Shown here: positions 45,771 to 54,178 of the stretch, piece after piece
Numbering within the stretch: the stretch's first letter is position 1
Layout: the number at the start of each line of letters is the position of its first letter
Assembly: GCF_014698935.1 (NCBI RefSeq)
Contig: NZ_JACVMN010000002.1
Coordinates: 372,001 to 436,000, forward strand
Direction of reading: 5' to 3'
DNA: 64,000 nucleotides
Origin: Flagellimonas sp. S3867
GTDB lineage: Bacteria > Bacteroidota > Bacteroidia > Flavobacteriales > Flavobacteriaceae
Notes under the pieces: model-generated
Database searches by the model: none
Seen by the model: only the letters and a program-made list of their open reading frames with translations
What the model was told of the DNA's origin: nothing
Translations under genes and position numbers: made by a program

Positions 45771-47561
45771 CTAGTGGAACGATTTATAGATTTTTTTTGC
45801 CTTGGCCATACCTATAGATTCCGCAAGGCTCTCAATGGTTGCTTCTCTTATTCGTTTTACCGATCTAAATTGTTGTAAAAGCTGTTCTGCTGTCTTTTTT
45901 CCAATCCCTTCAATATTTTCGAGTTCAGAATCTATGGCGGCTTTGCTTCTTTTGTTGCGATGATGTGTTATCCCAAATCTATGCGCCTCGTTTCTCAATT
46001 GCTGGATAATTTTCAAACTTTCCGATTTTTTATCCAAATACAAAGGAATGGGATCCTCAGGAAAGTAAATTTCTTCCAATCGTTTGGCAATCCCTATAAT
46101 CGCTATTTTCCCCCGAAGGCCCAAAATATCTAAACTTTTCAATGCACTTGAAAGCTGACCTTTGCCTCCATCAATAACTATAAGGTGGGGCAATGGTTCA
46201 TCTTCATTGAGCAATCTTTTATATCTTCTAAAAACTACTTCCTCCATACTCGCAAAGTCGTCAGGGCCTTCAACTGTTTTGATATTGTAGTGGCGATACT
46301 CTTTTTTAGAGGGCTTTCCATTTTTAAAAACCACGCAGGCCGCTACAGGATTGCTTCCTTGTATGTTGGAGTTGTCAAAACATTCAATGTGCGTTGGCTC
46401 CTCCGAAAGTCTTAAATCAGCTTTCATTTGAGCCATTATTCGCTTGGTATGTCTATCCGGATCAGTAATTTTTATCTGTTTGAACCTATCCTGTCTAAAA
46501 AATCTGGCATTGCGTTCGGAAAGCTCCAAAATCCTTCTTTTATCTCCCAGTTTTGGCAAGGTGACCTTAAGGTCTTCCTCAACCATTACCGGAAATTGAA
46601 GGTAAATTTCTTTAGATTGGGATTTGAACCGTTGTCTGAGTTCTGTTATAGCAAGCTGAAGTAATTCTTCATTGGTCTCTTCCAGTTTCTTTTTAATTTC
46701 CATTGTATGCGACCTGATAATAGCGCCATGGGAAAGCTGCACGAAATTAACATAAGCGTGGGTCTCATCCGAAATTATGGTGAACACATCAACGTTGTTG
46801 ATCTTTGGATTAACAACGGTGGATTTAGCCTGATAATTTTCCAAAATATCAATTTTGTCCTTTATCCTTTGCGCTTTTTCAAACTCCATGGCTGTGGCCA
46901 AGTCTTTCATTTGTGTCTTAAAAGATTGCAGTGAACTTTTAAAATTCCCCTTGATGATCTGTCTAATGTCCTCAATTTGTTTCTGATAATCTTCTTCTTT
47001 TTGTAAACCTTCACAGGGACCCAAACAATTTCCCAAATGATATTCTAAACAAACCTTGTACTTGCCAGCTTCAATTTTATCCTTGGATAAATCATAATTG
47101 CAAGTTCGCAATGGGTATAGACTTCTTACAAGATCTAATAATGTTCTTACAGTTTTCATGCTTGTGTAAGGGCCATAATACTCCGACCCATCCTTGATCA
47201 GCTTCCGGGTTGAAAAAACCCTTGGAAAACGCTCCTTCTTAATACAGATCCAGGGATAGGATTTGTCGTCTTTAAGTAAGACATTATAGCGGGGCATGAG
47301 TTTCTTGATCAAGTTGTTCTCCAACAAGAGTGCATCGGACTCTGTAGCTACCACTATATGTTTTATGCTATTGATTTTCTTTACAAGAACCCTTGTCTTT
47401 CCATATTCTTGTTTTTTATTGAAATAGGAAGAAACACGTTTTTTCAGGTTCTTGGCCTTTCCCACATAAAGGATTTTGCCTTCGGCATCATAAAATTGAT
47501 ATACTCCAGGGTTATTCGGCAGGGCGCTTATTTGAACACTAATGGAAGGAGGTTCGGGCAT
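45771..47561 (-). CDS. uvrC: Excinuclease ABC subunit C
   Basis: The 596-residue nuclease has the N-terminal GIY-YIG domain (PGVYQFYDAEGKILYVGKAKN), the UVR interaction motif region (DLATAMEFEKAQRIKDKID), the RNase H-like C-terminal nuclease (HIECFDNSNIQGSNPVAACVVF, VIDGGKGQLSSAL) and tandem HhH (IEGIGKKTAEQLLQQF). It makes both incisions in nucleotide excision repair with UvrAB. The longest frame begins at 47654, but homology starts at MPEPPSISVQ (47561). A promoter element TACCTTTG at 47595-47588 also lies inside the longer frame, which supports the shorter start. Confidence 0.97.
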   Translation of the reverse strand: MPEPPSISVQISALPNNPGVYQFYDAEGKILYVGKAKNLKKRVSSYFNKKQEYGKTRVLVKKINSIKHIVVATESDALLLENNLIKKLMPRYNVLLKDDKSYPWICIKKERFPRVFSTRKLIKDGSEYYGPYTSMKTVRTLLDLVRSLYPLRTCNYDLSKDKIEAGKYKVCLEYHLGNCLGPCEGLQKEEDYQKQIEDIRQIIKGNFKSSLQSFKTQMKDLATAMEFEKAQRIKDKIDILENYQAKSTVVNPKINNVDVFTIISDETHAYVNFVQLSHGAIIRSHTMEIKKKLEETNEELLQLAITELRQRFKSQSKEIYLQFPVMVEEDLKVTLPKLGDKRRILELSERNARFFRQDRFKQIKITDPDRHTKRIMAQMKADLRLSEEPTHIECFDNSNIQGSNPVAACVVFKNGKPSKKEYRHYNIKTVEGPDDFASMEEVVFRRYKRLLNEDEPLPHLIVIDGGKGQLSSALKSLDILGLRGKIAIIGIAKRLEEIYFPEDPIPLYLDKKSESLKIIQQLRNEAHRFGITHHRNKRSKAAIDSELENIEGIGKKTAEQLLQQFRSVKRIREATIESLAESIGMAKAKKIYKSFH

Positions 47562-47587
47562 ATAATTTCCAAAAATTGACGCTTTTA

Positions 47588-47595
47588 CAAAGGTA
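47588..47595 (-). promoter_or_regulatory. -7 promoter element of uvrC
   Basis: On the minus strand TACCTTTG matches TAnnTTTG exactly, 26 bp before the uvrC ATG at 47561. A clear -33 TTTG is not visible. Confidence 0.4.
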
Positions 47596-47607
47596 TGCCT
47601 TAATAAT

Positions 47608-47757
47608 AGTGTTTTTTTGTTAAAATTGACCGGTATTACCAGCGCTTTGATCAATGTGTATTTTCACTTTACAAAGGATTACCAGTCTAAAAAAGTGTGA
47701 TTTTTTGTTAAACTGCTGCTAAAAAAGTGTATTTCATCGATTAAAAATGCATTTCAT
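47608..47757. repeat. Cluster of short direct repeats in the uvrC upstream gap
   Basis: CTAAAAAAGTGT occurs at 47687-47698 and again at 47719-47730, 32 bp apart. A related GTG-T-run-GTTAAA motif occurs at 47608-47624 and 47694-47712, and ATTTCAT repeats at 47731 and 47751 (20 bp apart). These lie in the 384-bp gap between uvrC and the cyclo-ligase gene, where they could be binding sites for a regulator. Nothing proves it. Confidence 0.35.
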
Positions 47758-47815
47758 AGTAAAATTCCCAATTCTTTTACTTATTTTTAACCGTATAAAT
47801 ACAATTCTAAATTCT

Positions 47816-47911
47816 ATGGAGGTGAACTATATTATCGTTTTGGGAATGTATTTGATCTTGATGCTTTTCTTCAAGATTTTTTTCTCCGTTTCTCAACAAG
47901 AGAGTAAGTAG
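47816..47911 (+). CDS. 31-residue membrane peptide, small ORF
   Basis: The frame MEVNYIIVLGMYLILMLFF... ends in KIFFSVSQQESK before TAG. Most of it is one hydrophobic helix of about 20 residues with a charged tail. It lies 36 bp upstream of the cyclo-ligase gene on the same strand, which suggests an operon. There is no ribosome-binding site, as is usual here. It could be a real small transmembrane protein or a chance open frame; length alone cannot decide. Confidence 0.45.
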   Translation: MEVNYIIVLGMYLILMLFFKIFFSVSQQESK

Positions 47912-47946
47912 TTTCCCAAAACACCCCAAAAAAATTCAACATTTAA

Positions 47947-48507
47947 ATGTTGAAACATGAACTAAGAAAAAAATACAAAAGTCTGAGAGCGGAGCTCGAA
48001 AGTTCGCATATTTCAGATTTGAGTATCAATTTAGCGAATCATGCACTTCAAATCCCTATTTGGGATTTTTTTTATTTCCATACGTTCCTAAGTATCGAAA
48101 AGAACAAGGAAATTGACACCTTGCCCTTGATTACACTTTTACAAGGAAAAGACAAGAATGTGGTCATCCCCAAAGTAAGTGATGGGAACACTATGGAACA
48201 TTATTTGCTTACTGATAATACCTTCCTCAAAAAAAACAAATGGCACATCCCAGAGCCTGTCGAAGGAGTTCAAATTCCTGAGGGGAAAATTGATGTCGTT
48301 TTTCTACCCCTTCTAGCTTTTGACAAACACGGAAATCGTGTTGGATATGGCAAGGGTTATTATGATACTTTTTTGGCCAAGTGTAAAAAAGAAACTGTAA
48401 AAATAGGTTTGTCTCTGTTCGAGGCAGAGGAAACAATTATTGAAACACATGCTAACGATGTATGCTTGGATTACTGTATATCGCCAAACAGAGTTTATAA
48501 GTTTTAG
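47947..48507 (+). CDS. 5-formyltetrahydrofolate cyclo-ligase
   Basis: The 186-residue enzyme starts MLKHELRKKYKSLRAEL. It has the family blocks DKNVVIPKVSDGNTMEHY, the folate-pocket run HIPEPVEGV and the C-terminal FDKHGNRVGYGKGYYDTFLAKC. It makes 5,10-methenyl-THF from 5-formyl-THF with ATP in the cytoplasm. The coding run for PEPVEG contains a near copy of the dispersed-repeat core seen at 24081 (14 of 15 bases at 48251-48266). Its stop overlaps the lspA stop by 4 bp, tail to tail. Confidence 0.95.
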   Translation: MLKHELRKKYKSLRAELESSHISDLSINLANHALQIPIWDFFYFHTFLSIEKNKEIDTLPLITLLQGKDKNVVIPKVSDGNTMEHYLLTDNTFLKKNKWHIPEPVEGVQIPEGKIDVVFLPLLAFDKHGNRVGYGKGYYDTFLAKCKKETVKIGLSLFEAEETIIETHANDVCLDYCISPNRVYKF

Positions 48508-49139
48508 CTCTTGGTTTCTTCTTTTTCGGGTTTCGGAAAGGCCTTTTTATTGAATACGATCAATATACCGACCCCAGTACTTATTGCAGTATCCGCTATA
48601 TTAAAAACAGGCTCAAAAAAACGGAATTGGTTTCCGCCAACAAAAGGCACCCAATCAGGCCATGAAGTATTTACTAATGGAAAGTACAGCATATCCACCA
48701 CTTTTCCATAAAACAATCCCTCATACGGTTCTGGAGAAAATAATGTGGCTACCTTACCATTGCTGTGGTCAAATATTAACCCGTAAAAAACAGAGTCGAT
48801 AATATTTCCCAATGCGCCGGCAAAAATGAGTGATACTGCCAAAATCAGAGTTTTGGGAGATTGTTTTTTGATAATGTCCCAAAGCCAATATCCAATACCC
48901 GCAATGGCAAAAAGTCGGAAAATGGTCAATATCAATTTTCCAGCCGACTCCGATACCGGAAGCAAGTCACTCAGTTTGGTTCCCCAAGCTGCTCCTTCGT
49001 TTTCAATGAAAAGAATCTTGAACCAACTAAAAACTTCATGGTATTCTCCAAGAAAAAAATGGGTCTTGACATAAATTTTGCTGATTTGATCTATCAACAA
49101 GACCAATACAATGATTAAGAGGGACTTCTGTAGTTTCAT
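48504..49139 (-). CDS. lspA: Lipoprotein signal peptidase (signal peptidase II)
   Basis: The 211-residue membrane protease has four hydrophobic helices and the two catalytic aspartates in GALGNIIDSVFYG and VFNIADTAISTG. It cleaves prolipoproteins after lipid attachment, which fits the many lipoproteins in this window. It is longer than the E. coli enzyme, as in other Bacteroidota. The start is the ATG at 49139 (MKLQKSLL); the longer frame from 49160 contains the promoter-like TATTTTTG at 49165-49158. Confidence 0.95.
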   Translation of the reverse strand: MKLQKSLLIIVLVLLIDQISKIYVKTHFFLGEYHEVFSWFKILFIENEGAAWGTKLSDLLPVSESAGKLILTIFRLFAIAGIGYWLWDIIKKQSPKTLILAVSLIFAGALGNIIDSVFYGLIFDHSNGKVATLFSPEPYEGLFYGKVVDMLYFPLVNTSWPDWVPFVGGNQFRFFEPVFNIADTAISTGVGILIVFNKKAFPKPEKEETKS

Positions 49140-49157
49140 ACCTTTAAAAAGATTGGG

Positions 49158-49165
49158 CAAAAATA
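49158..49165 (-). promoter_or_regulatory. -7 promoter element of lspA
   Basis: TATTTTTG on the minus strand matches TAnnTTTG exactly, 18 bp before the lspA ATG. No clear -33 element is present, so promoter strength is unknown. Confidence 0.4.
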
Positions 49166-49171
49166 TGGATA

Positions 49172-49792
49172 TTATTTCGTTTTCTTCAGATGGATTTTAC
49201 CTTCTATTGTATTCAATGTAAATTGATTATCCCCAAAGGGGATATCCTCTTTAAATACTTTGCCGTAAGTGCTCCGCGCTACAATATTACCTGCAGGAAC
49301 AGTTAGGGTTATATCTCCCTTTTGAGTGGTCACCTCAACGGTTTCCCTTACATTGTTAAGCTGGCACCTGCCATCGGAAAGCTTTACCTTAAGCTTTTTG
49401 TATTTTCCGTTTGCACTAACATTACTGCTGGTTCCATATATATACACATCTTTATATTCTGGGAGTTTGACATCCAAAGCAATGGAAATGACTTTATGCG
49501 CACTTAATTTATCGTTAGGATTTGTAAAATTGGGTTGAAATCGCGCACTAATTAGCAAAGTGGCCCCTTGTTCTTCAATGGCAATTATCAAATCTTTTGA
49601 ATATTCCCCTTCCATACTTGCTTCAATGGTAACCTCATCGGTAGCTGAGGTGTCTAGATTTACCTTGTAGCAAAACTGGGAGTCAATTTGAATATAGTGG
49701 GTTTGCGCATTGACTAATGCTTTTTTTACCAGCTTTTGACCTTGCAAGTGCGCAAAAGCCAAAAATCCTAGAAAAAAGCAAAGGGTTTTCAT
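49172..49792 (-). CDS. Exported DUF4097-like beta-helix protein
   Basis: The 206-residue protein (ATG at 49792, two codons inside a TTG-started frame) has a signal peptide (MKTLCFFLGFLAFAHLQGQ). The rest is beta-rich: VSISLDVKLPEYKDVYIYG and a run of short strands near VEVTTQKGDITLTVPAGN, the rung-like pattern of DUF4097 proteins. Its role is unknown; it is probably a periplasmic or surface protein. It is 31 bp upstream of lspA on the same strand. Confidence 0.72.
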   Translation of the reverse strand: MKTLCFFLGFLAFAHLQGQKLVKKALVNAQTHYIQIDSQFCYKVNLDTSATDEVTIEASMEGEYSKDLIIAIEEQGATLLISARFQPNFTNPNDKLSAHKVISIALDVKLPEYKDVYIYGTSSNVSANGKYKKLKVKLSDGRCQLNNVRETVEVTTQKGDITLTVPAGNIVARSTYGKVFKEDIPFGDNQFTLNTIEGKIHLKKTK

Positions 49793-49819
49793 GAACAAAA
49801 AACGCCAGAGGCGTTTTGT

Positions 49820-50203
49820 CTATTTCTGCATATTCTTCGCTTCAATGCTCAAAGTGGCGTGTGGAACTAACTTCAGGCGATCTTTATTGATCAGCTTACC
49901 GGTTACTCGGCAAATACCATAGGTTTTGTTTTCTATACGCAGTAGAGCATTCTTCAAATCCCTAATGAATTTTTCTTGACGGATGGCCAATTGAGTATTA
50001 GCTTCTTTGCTCATGGTCTCGGAACCTTCTTCAAAAGCTTTGAACGTCGGAGAAGTGTCGTCAGTTCCGTTATTCCCATCGTTCATATAAGAACTTTTTA
50101 AAAGCTCTAAATGGCTATTGGCTTTATCTATTTTTTCCTCTATCAGTCCTCTGAATTCCTCTAGGTCTTTATCTGAATATCTTACTTTTAAATCTTGTGC
50201 CAT
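49820..50203 (-). CDS. TraR/DksA family protein with degenerate zinc finger
   Basis: The 127-residue protein has the coiled-coil N-terminal part (DLEEFRGLIEEKIDKANSHL) and the C-terminal finger region YGICRVTGKLINKDRLKLVPHAT. Only one Cys remains in the finger, so it does not have the four-Cys zinc site of DksA. The same degenerate form is common in Bacteroidota. DksA-like proteins act in the secondary channel of RNA polymerase; whether this one does is unknown. The start is 3 bp after the ileS stop, so the two genes are coupled. Confidence 0.85.
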   Translation of the reverse strand: MAQDLKVRYSDKDLEEFRGLIEEKIDKANSHLELLKSSYMNDGNNGTDDTSPTFKAFEEGSETMSKEANTQLAIRQEKFIRDLKNALLRIENKTYGICRVTGKLINKDRLKLVPHATLSIEAKNMQK

Positions 50204-50206
50204 TTT

Positions 50207-53200
50207 TTAATGTTTTTGGATAAACAATTTTGTGTTCACTTCATCGAAGGCAATCGCTATACCTTCATCTAATTTTTCTTCGAAATTAAGCTTAGCGGTC
50301 AAGGTTTCTGTTTTAATGTATTCCTCGTTGCTGGTCACAGCACTTTCCACAAAGCCGTCTTTTAATATTTTGATGTCAATTTTATCGGTCACTTCAAATC
50401 CAGATTCTTTTCTAAGGTTCTGAATTCTATTGACCAATTCTCTGGCAATTCCTTCTTTTCTTAAGTTGTCATCGATAGTAACATCCAATGCCACGGTCAA
50501 TGCACCTGAACTTGCCACTAACCAGCCCTCAATATCTTGGGAACTGATTTCTACATCAGTTAACTGTAAAATAATACTTTTATTTTTCAATTGCAGCATT
50601 AATTCTTCATCCCGCTCAATTTTTTGTATATCCTCCTGCCCCAATTGACCTACGGCCCCTGCTATCTCCTTCATATCCTTGCCAAATCGAGGGCCCAAAA
50701 CCTTAAAATTGGGTTTTATTTGTTTTACCAAAATCCCGGAGGCATCATCCAACAGTTCAATTTCCTTTACATTAACCTCTGACTTGATCAAGTCTGAAAC
50801 TGCTTCAATATCTTCTTTTTGTGCATTATCCAAAATTGGAATCATGATTTTCTGTAAGGGTTGACGCACTTTTATTCTTTCTTTTTGACGAATGGACAAT
50901 ACCAATGATGAAATTTTTTGTGCCAATTGCATTTTTCGTTCCAATTTTTCATCTACCATCTCCGTATCAAAAGTTGGGAATTTGGCCAAATGCACACTTT
51001 CAAAACCTTCTTTTTGGGTGATGGCATCCAAATCTTTGTACAGTCGTTCCATATAAAAAGGAGCTATAGGTGCCGACAGTTTTGCAACGGTGACCAAACA
51101 GGTATACAAAGTTTGATAGGCCGAAATTTTATCTGGTTGATAATCTCCTTTCCAAAACCTTCTTCTGCTCAAACGCACATACCAGTTGCTAAGATTTTCT
51201 TGAACATAGTCAGAAATTATTCTTGCTGCCTTGGTCGCTTCGTAATCAGCATAGGCTTCATCCACCTTTTTAATCAATGAATGCAATTCGGATAGAATCC
51301 ACTGATCAATCTCGGGTCTTTCCTTTAAAGGAATATCGGCCTCGGCATAGGTGAATTCATCAATATTGGCATATAGGGTCAAAAAGGAATAGGTGTTGTA
51401 CAGGGTGCCAAAGAACTTACGTTTTACCTCTACAATGCCTTCAATATCAAACTTAAGGTTGTCCCATGGGTTGGCATTGGAAATCATGTACCATCGTGTA
51501 GCATCTGCTCCATGTTTTGGAAGCACCTCAAATGGATCTACGGCGTTACCCAAACGTTTGGACATTTTCTTTCCTTCTTTGTCCAAAACAAGTCCGTTGG
51601 AAACCACATTTTTATAGGAAACGGTATCAAAAACCATAGTTGCGATTGCATGCAGGGTGTAGAACCATCCTCTGGTCTGGTCGACGCCTTCGGCGATAAA
51701 ATTGGCTGGGAAAGCCGCTCCATCGTCGATCATTTCTTTATTCTCAAAAGGATAGTGCCATTGCGCATAGGGCATGGAACCACTATCGAACCAAACATCA
51801 ATAAGGTCGGATTCACGTTTCATAGGTTGACCAGAAGATGAAACCAAGGTGATTTGATCTACAATGTTCTTATGCAGATCAATTTTGTCATAGTTGGACT
51901 CACTCATGTCTCCTACCACAAAATCCTCAAAAACAGCTTTGTCTAAAACTTCGGCATCAACGGCTTTGGCCATTTCTGACTTCAATTCTTCAACGGAACC
52001 AATAATCATTTCTTCTTTACCATCATCCGTGCGCCAAATTGGTAATGGAATACCCCAATATCGAGAACGTGACAAGTTCCAATCGTTTGCGTTGGCCAGC
52101 CAATTTCCAAAACGTCCTTCACCTGTTGCTTTAGGTTTCCAGTTGATACTCTGGTTGAGTTCGAACATACGGTCCTTGACATCGGTCACTTTAATGAACC
52201 AGGAATCTAAGGGGTAATATAAAATGGGTTTGTCGGTGCGCCAACAGTTAGGGTAACTGTGCACATACTTTTCAACCTTAAATGCTTTGTTCTCTATTTT
52301 TAGTTTGATGGCAATCTCAACGTCAACAGACTTTTCCGGAACCTCATCATCGGCATAATATTCATTCTTCACGTATTTACCTCCCAACTCTTTCATCTCA
52401 GGTCTAAATCTACCTTGAAGGTCAACTAAAGGAACGGGATTATTATTGTCATCCAACACCAACATGGGTGGCACCTCAGGTTTTGCCTGTTTAGCCACAA
52501 GGGCATCATCTGCACCAAAAGTGGGCGCTGTGTGCACAATACCAGTACCATCTTCAGTGGTAACAAAGTCACCCGCAATAACCCGAAAGGCATTTTCTGG
52601 GTTTTGGTACGGTTGCACATAATTGATCAACTGCTCATATTTAATTCCGAGCAAATCTGCACCTTTACATTCTGTTGCAATCAAGAACGGTATCTTCTTG
52701 TTTTCTTTGGAATACGATGATAGCACTGAAACATCATCGGTTTCTTCATACTTACCTCCAAATTGTTTGCCTACTAAATTTTTGGCAAGGATTACATGGA
52801 GGGGTTCAAAAGTATATTGGTTATACGTGGCAACAACAACATAATCAATTTTAGCTCCTACTGTTAACGCTGTATTACTCGGAAGTGTCCACGGGGTAGT
52901 TGTCCAAGCTAGCAAATGTAGATGGTCAAACCCTTTTAAGAATTCGGGTAATGTGCGTTCTACAGCCTTAAACTGAGCAGTGACCGTGGTATCTGTAACA
53001 TCTTGATAGGTTCCAGGTTGATTAAGCTCATGCGAACTCAATCCTGTACCTGCTTTCGGAGAATATGGCTGAATGGTATATCCTTTATATAGAAGCCCTT
53101 TATCGTAAATCTGCTTGAGTAACCACCAAACCGATTCCATGTACTTGGATTTGTAGGTAATATATGGGTCATCCATATCTACCCAATACCCAACTTTCTC

Positions 53201-53605
53201 GGTCATCTCATTCCAGACATCTGTATAGCGCATTACCGCTTTTTTACAAGCCGCGTTATACTCCTCAACTGAAATCTTTTTGCCAATATCTTCCTTGGTA
53301 ATGCCCAATTCTTTTTCAACACCGATCTCAATAGGTAATCCATGGGTATCCCATCCAGCTTTACGCTTTACCTGATATCCCTTCATGGTCTTATACCTTG
53401 GGAAAATATCCTTTATGGTACGGGCCATTACATGATGAATCCCAGGCATACCATTAGCTGAAGGTGGGCCTTCATAAAATACATAGCTTTCCCCTCCTTC
53501 TCGTGTAGAGACGCTTTTCTCAAAAATCTGGTTGTTTTTCCAGAAGTCAAGAACCTCTTCCGATACTTTGGGTAAATCCAATCCTTTGTATTCCGCAAAC
53601 TTCAT
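50207..53605 (-). CDS. ileS: Isoleucyl-tRNA synthetase
   Basis: The 1132-residue class I synthetase has the HIGH-equivalent PPSANGMPGIHH (47-58), the editing domain, KKMSKRLGN, and a long C-terminal region with the tRNA-binding helical domain. It charges tRNA-Ile with hydrolytic editing of valine. The length and the SANGMPGIHH form point to the longer, eukaryote-like IleS branch found in many Bacteroidota, some of which are naturally mupirocin-tolerant. Neither the resistance nor the branch was tested. A -7 element TAATTTTG (53647-53640) lies 34 bp before the ATG. Confidence 0.97.
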   Translation of the reverse strand: MKFAEYKGLDLPKVSEEVLDFWKNNQIFEKSVSTREGGESYVFYEGPPSANGMPGIHHVMARTIKDIFPRYKTMKGYQVKRKAGWDTHGLPIEIGVEKELGITKEDIGKKISVEEYNAACKKAVMRYTDVWNEMTEKVGYWVDMDDPYITYKSKYMESVWWLLKQIYDKGLLYKGYTIQPYSPKAGTGLSSHELNQPGTYQDVTDTTVTAQFKAVERTLPEFLKGFDHLHLLAWTTTPWTLPSNTALTVGAKIDYVVVATYNQYTFEPLHVILAKNLVGKQFGGKYEETDDVSVLSSYSKENKKIPFLIATECKGADLLGIKYEQLINYVQPYQNPENAFRVIAGDFVTTEDGTGIVHTAPTFGADDALVAKQAKPEVPPMLVLDDNNNPVPLVDLQGRFRPEMKELGGKYVKNEYYADDEVPEKSVDVEIAIKLKIENKAFKVEKYVHSYPNCWRTDKPILYYPLDSWFIKVTDVKDRMFELNQSINWKPKATGEGRFGNWLANANDWNLSRSRYWGIPLPIWRTDDGKEEMIIGSVEELKSEMAKAVDAEVLDKAVFEDFVVGDMSESNYDKIDLHKNIVDQITLVSSSGQPMKRESDLIDVWFDSGSMPYAQWHYPFENKEMIDDGAAFPANFIAEGVDQTRGWFYTLHAIATMVFDTVSYKNVVSNGLVLDKEGKKMSKRLGNAVDPFEVLPKHGADATRWYMISNANPWDNLKFDIEGIVEVKRKFFGTLYNTYSFLTLYANIDEFTYAEADIPLKERPEIDQWILSELHSLIKKVDEAYADYEATKAARIISDYVQENLSNWYVRLSRRRFWKGDYQPDKISAYQTLYTCLVTVAKLSAPIAPFYMERLYKDLDAITQKEGFESVHLAKFPTFDTEMVDEKLERKMQLAQKISSLVLSIRQKERIKVRQPLQKIMIPILDNAQKEDIEAVSDLIKSEVNVKEIELLDDASGILVKQIKPNFKVLGPRFGKDMKEIAGAVGQLGQEDIQKIERDEELMLQLKNKSIILQLTDVEISSQDIEGWLVASSGALTVALDVTIDDNLRKEGIARELVNRIQNLRKESGFEVTDKIDIKILKDGFVESAVTSNEEYIKTETLTAKLNFEEKLDEGIAIAFDEVNTKLFIQKH

Positions 53606-53639
53606 ATGTACTGCTACTTCTTCAAGATTTCCAAGTTTG

Positions 53640-53647
53640 CAAAATTA
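53640..53647 (-). promoter_or_regulatory. -7 promoter element of ileS
   Basis: TAATTTTG on the minus strand matches TAnnTTTG exactly, 34 bp before the ileS ATG. No -33 TTTG is found at 17-20 bp. Confidence 0.4.
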
Positions 53648-53786
53648 TAAATTTAGATGGAATAATCCCCCTGTAAACAAGGTATTTGCGACTCCCTATG
53701 ACAGTTAATCGAAATATGAAATCACAAAAGCGACGCTTCCCGTTAAAATCCATACCTTAACGGCTTTAACACTAAACCATTTTATA

Positions 53787-54128
53787 ATGAAAAGAGTATT
53801 GATTGTAGCCGTAGCATTGTGTTTTTCAATGTCGGCAACTATTTCTTGTAAAGAGTCGGCCAACAAGGCCAAAGAGGCCACCGAAGAAGCGGAAAAGTCG
53901 CTTGAGGAGGCCGGAGAGGGCCTAAAAGATGCGGCCAATGATGCCGTGGATGCTGTAAAAGAAGCTGGTGAGGATGCCAAAGAAGCTGGAGAACAAGCCT
54001 TGGACAGCATCAAAAAAGCTGGTGAGGACGCCTTGGACAAGGCCAAAGAAATGGGTGAAGATGCTAAAGATGCGGTACAAGAAACCGCAGACGATCTTAA
54101 AAAAGCGGCAGATGAACTAGACCATTAA
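53787..54128 (+). CDS. Small repetitive lipoprotein, amphipathic helix repeats
   Basis: The 113-residue product has a lipoprotein signal (VALCFSMSATISC, lipobox TISC). After it come about 90 residues of Ala/Glu/Lys/Asp-rich repeats with an 11-residue period, such as AVDAVKEAGED, AKEAGEQALDS and IKKAGEDALDK. They would form long amphipathic helices like LEA or apolipoprotein-type proteins. A membrane- or envelope-stabilising role is inference. The antisense frame at 53705-54046 is a shadow of this repetition. A terminator follows at 54145. Confidence 0.85.
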   Translation: MKRVLIVAVALCFSMSATISCKESANKAKEATEEAEKSLEEAGEGLKDAANDAVDAVKEAGEDAKEAGEQALDSIKKAGEDALDKAKEMGEDAKDAVQETADDLKKAADELDH

Positions 54129-54144
54129 ACTCTGCTAACCAAAT

Positions 54145-54176
54145 AAAAAAGGCTTGGATTTTTCCAGGCCTTTTTT
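54145..54176. terminator. Bidirectional terminator between convergent genes
   Basis: AAAAAAGGCTTGG (54145-54157) pairs with CCAGGCCTTTTTT (54164-54176), 13 bp with one G-U pair, around a 6-base loop. T-runs on both sides serve the lipoprotein gene and the TonB receptor. Confidence 0.85.
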
Positions 54177-54178
54177 TG

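Noticed and set aside
53705-54046. Minus-strand frame rich in Ala and Ser
   Set aside because: It is the reverse of the repetitive helical lipoprotein gene; the repeat creates an open frame by composition.
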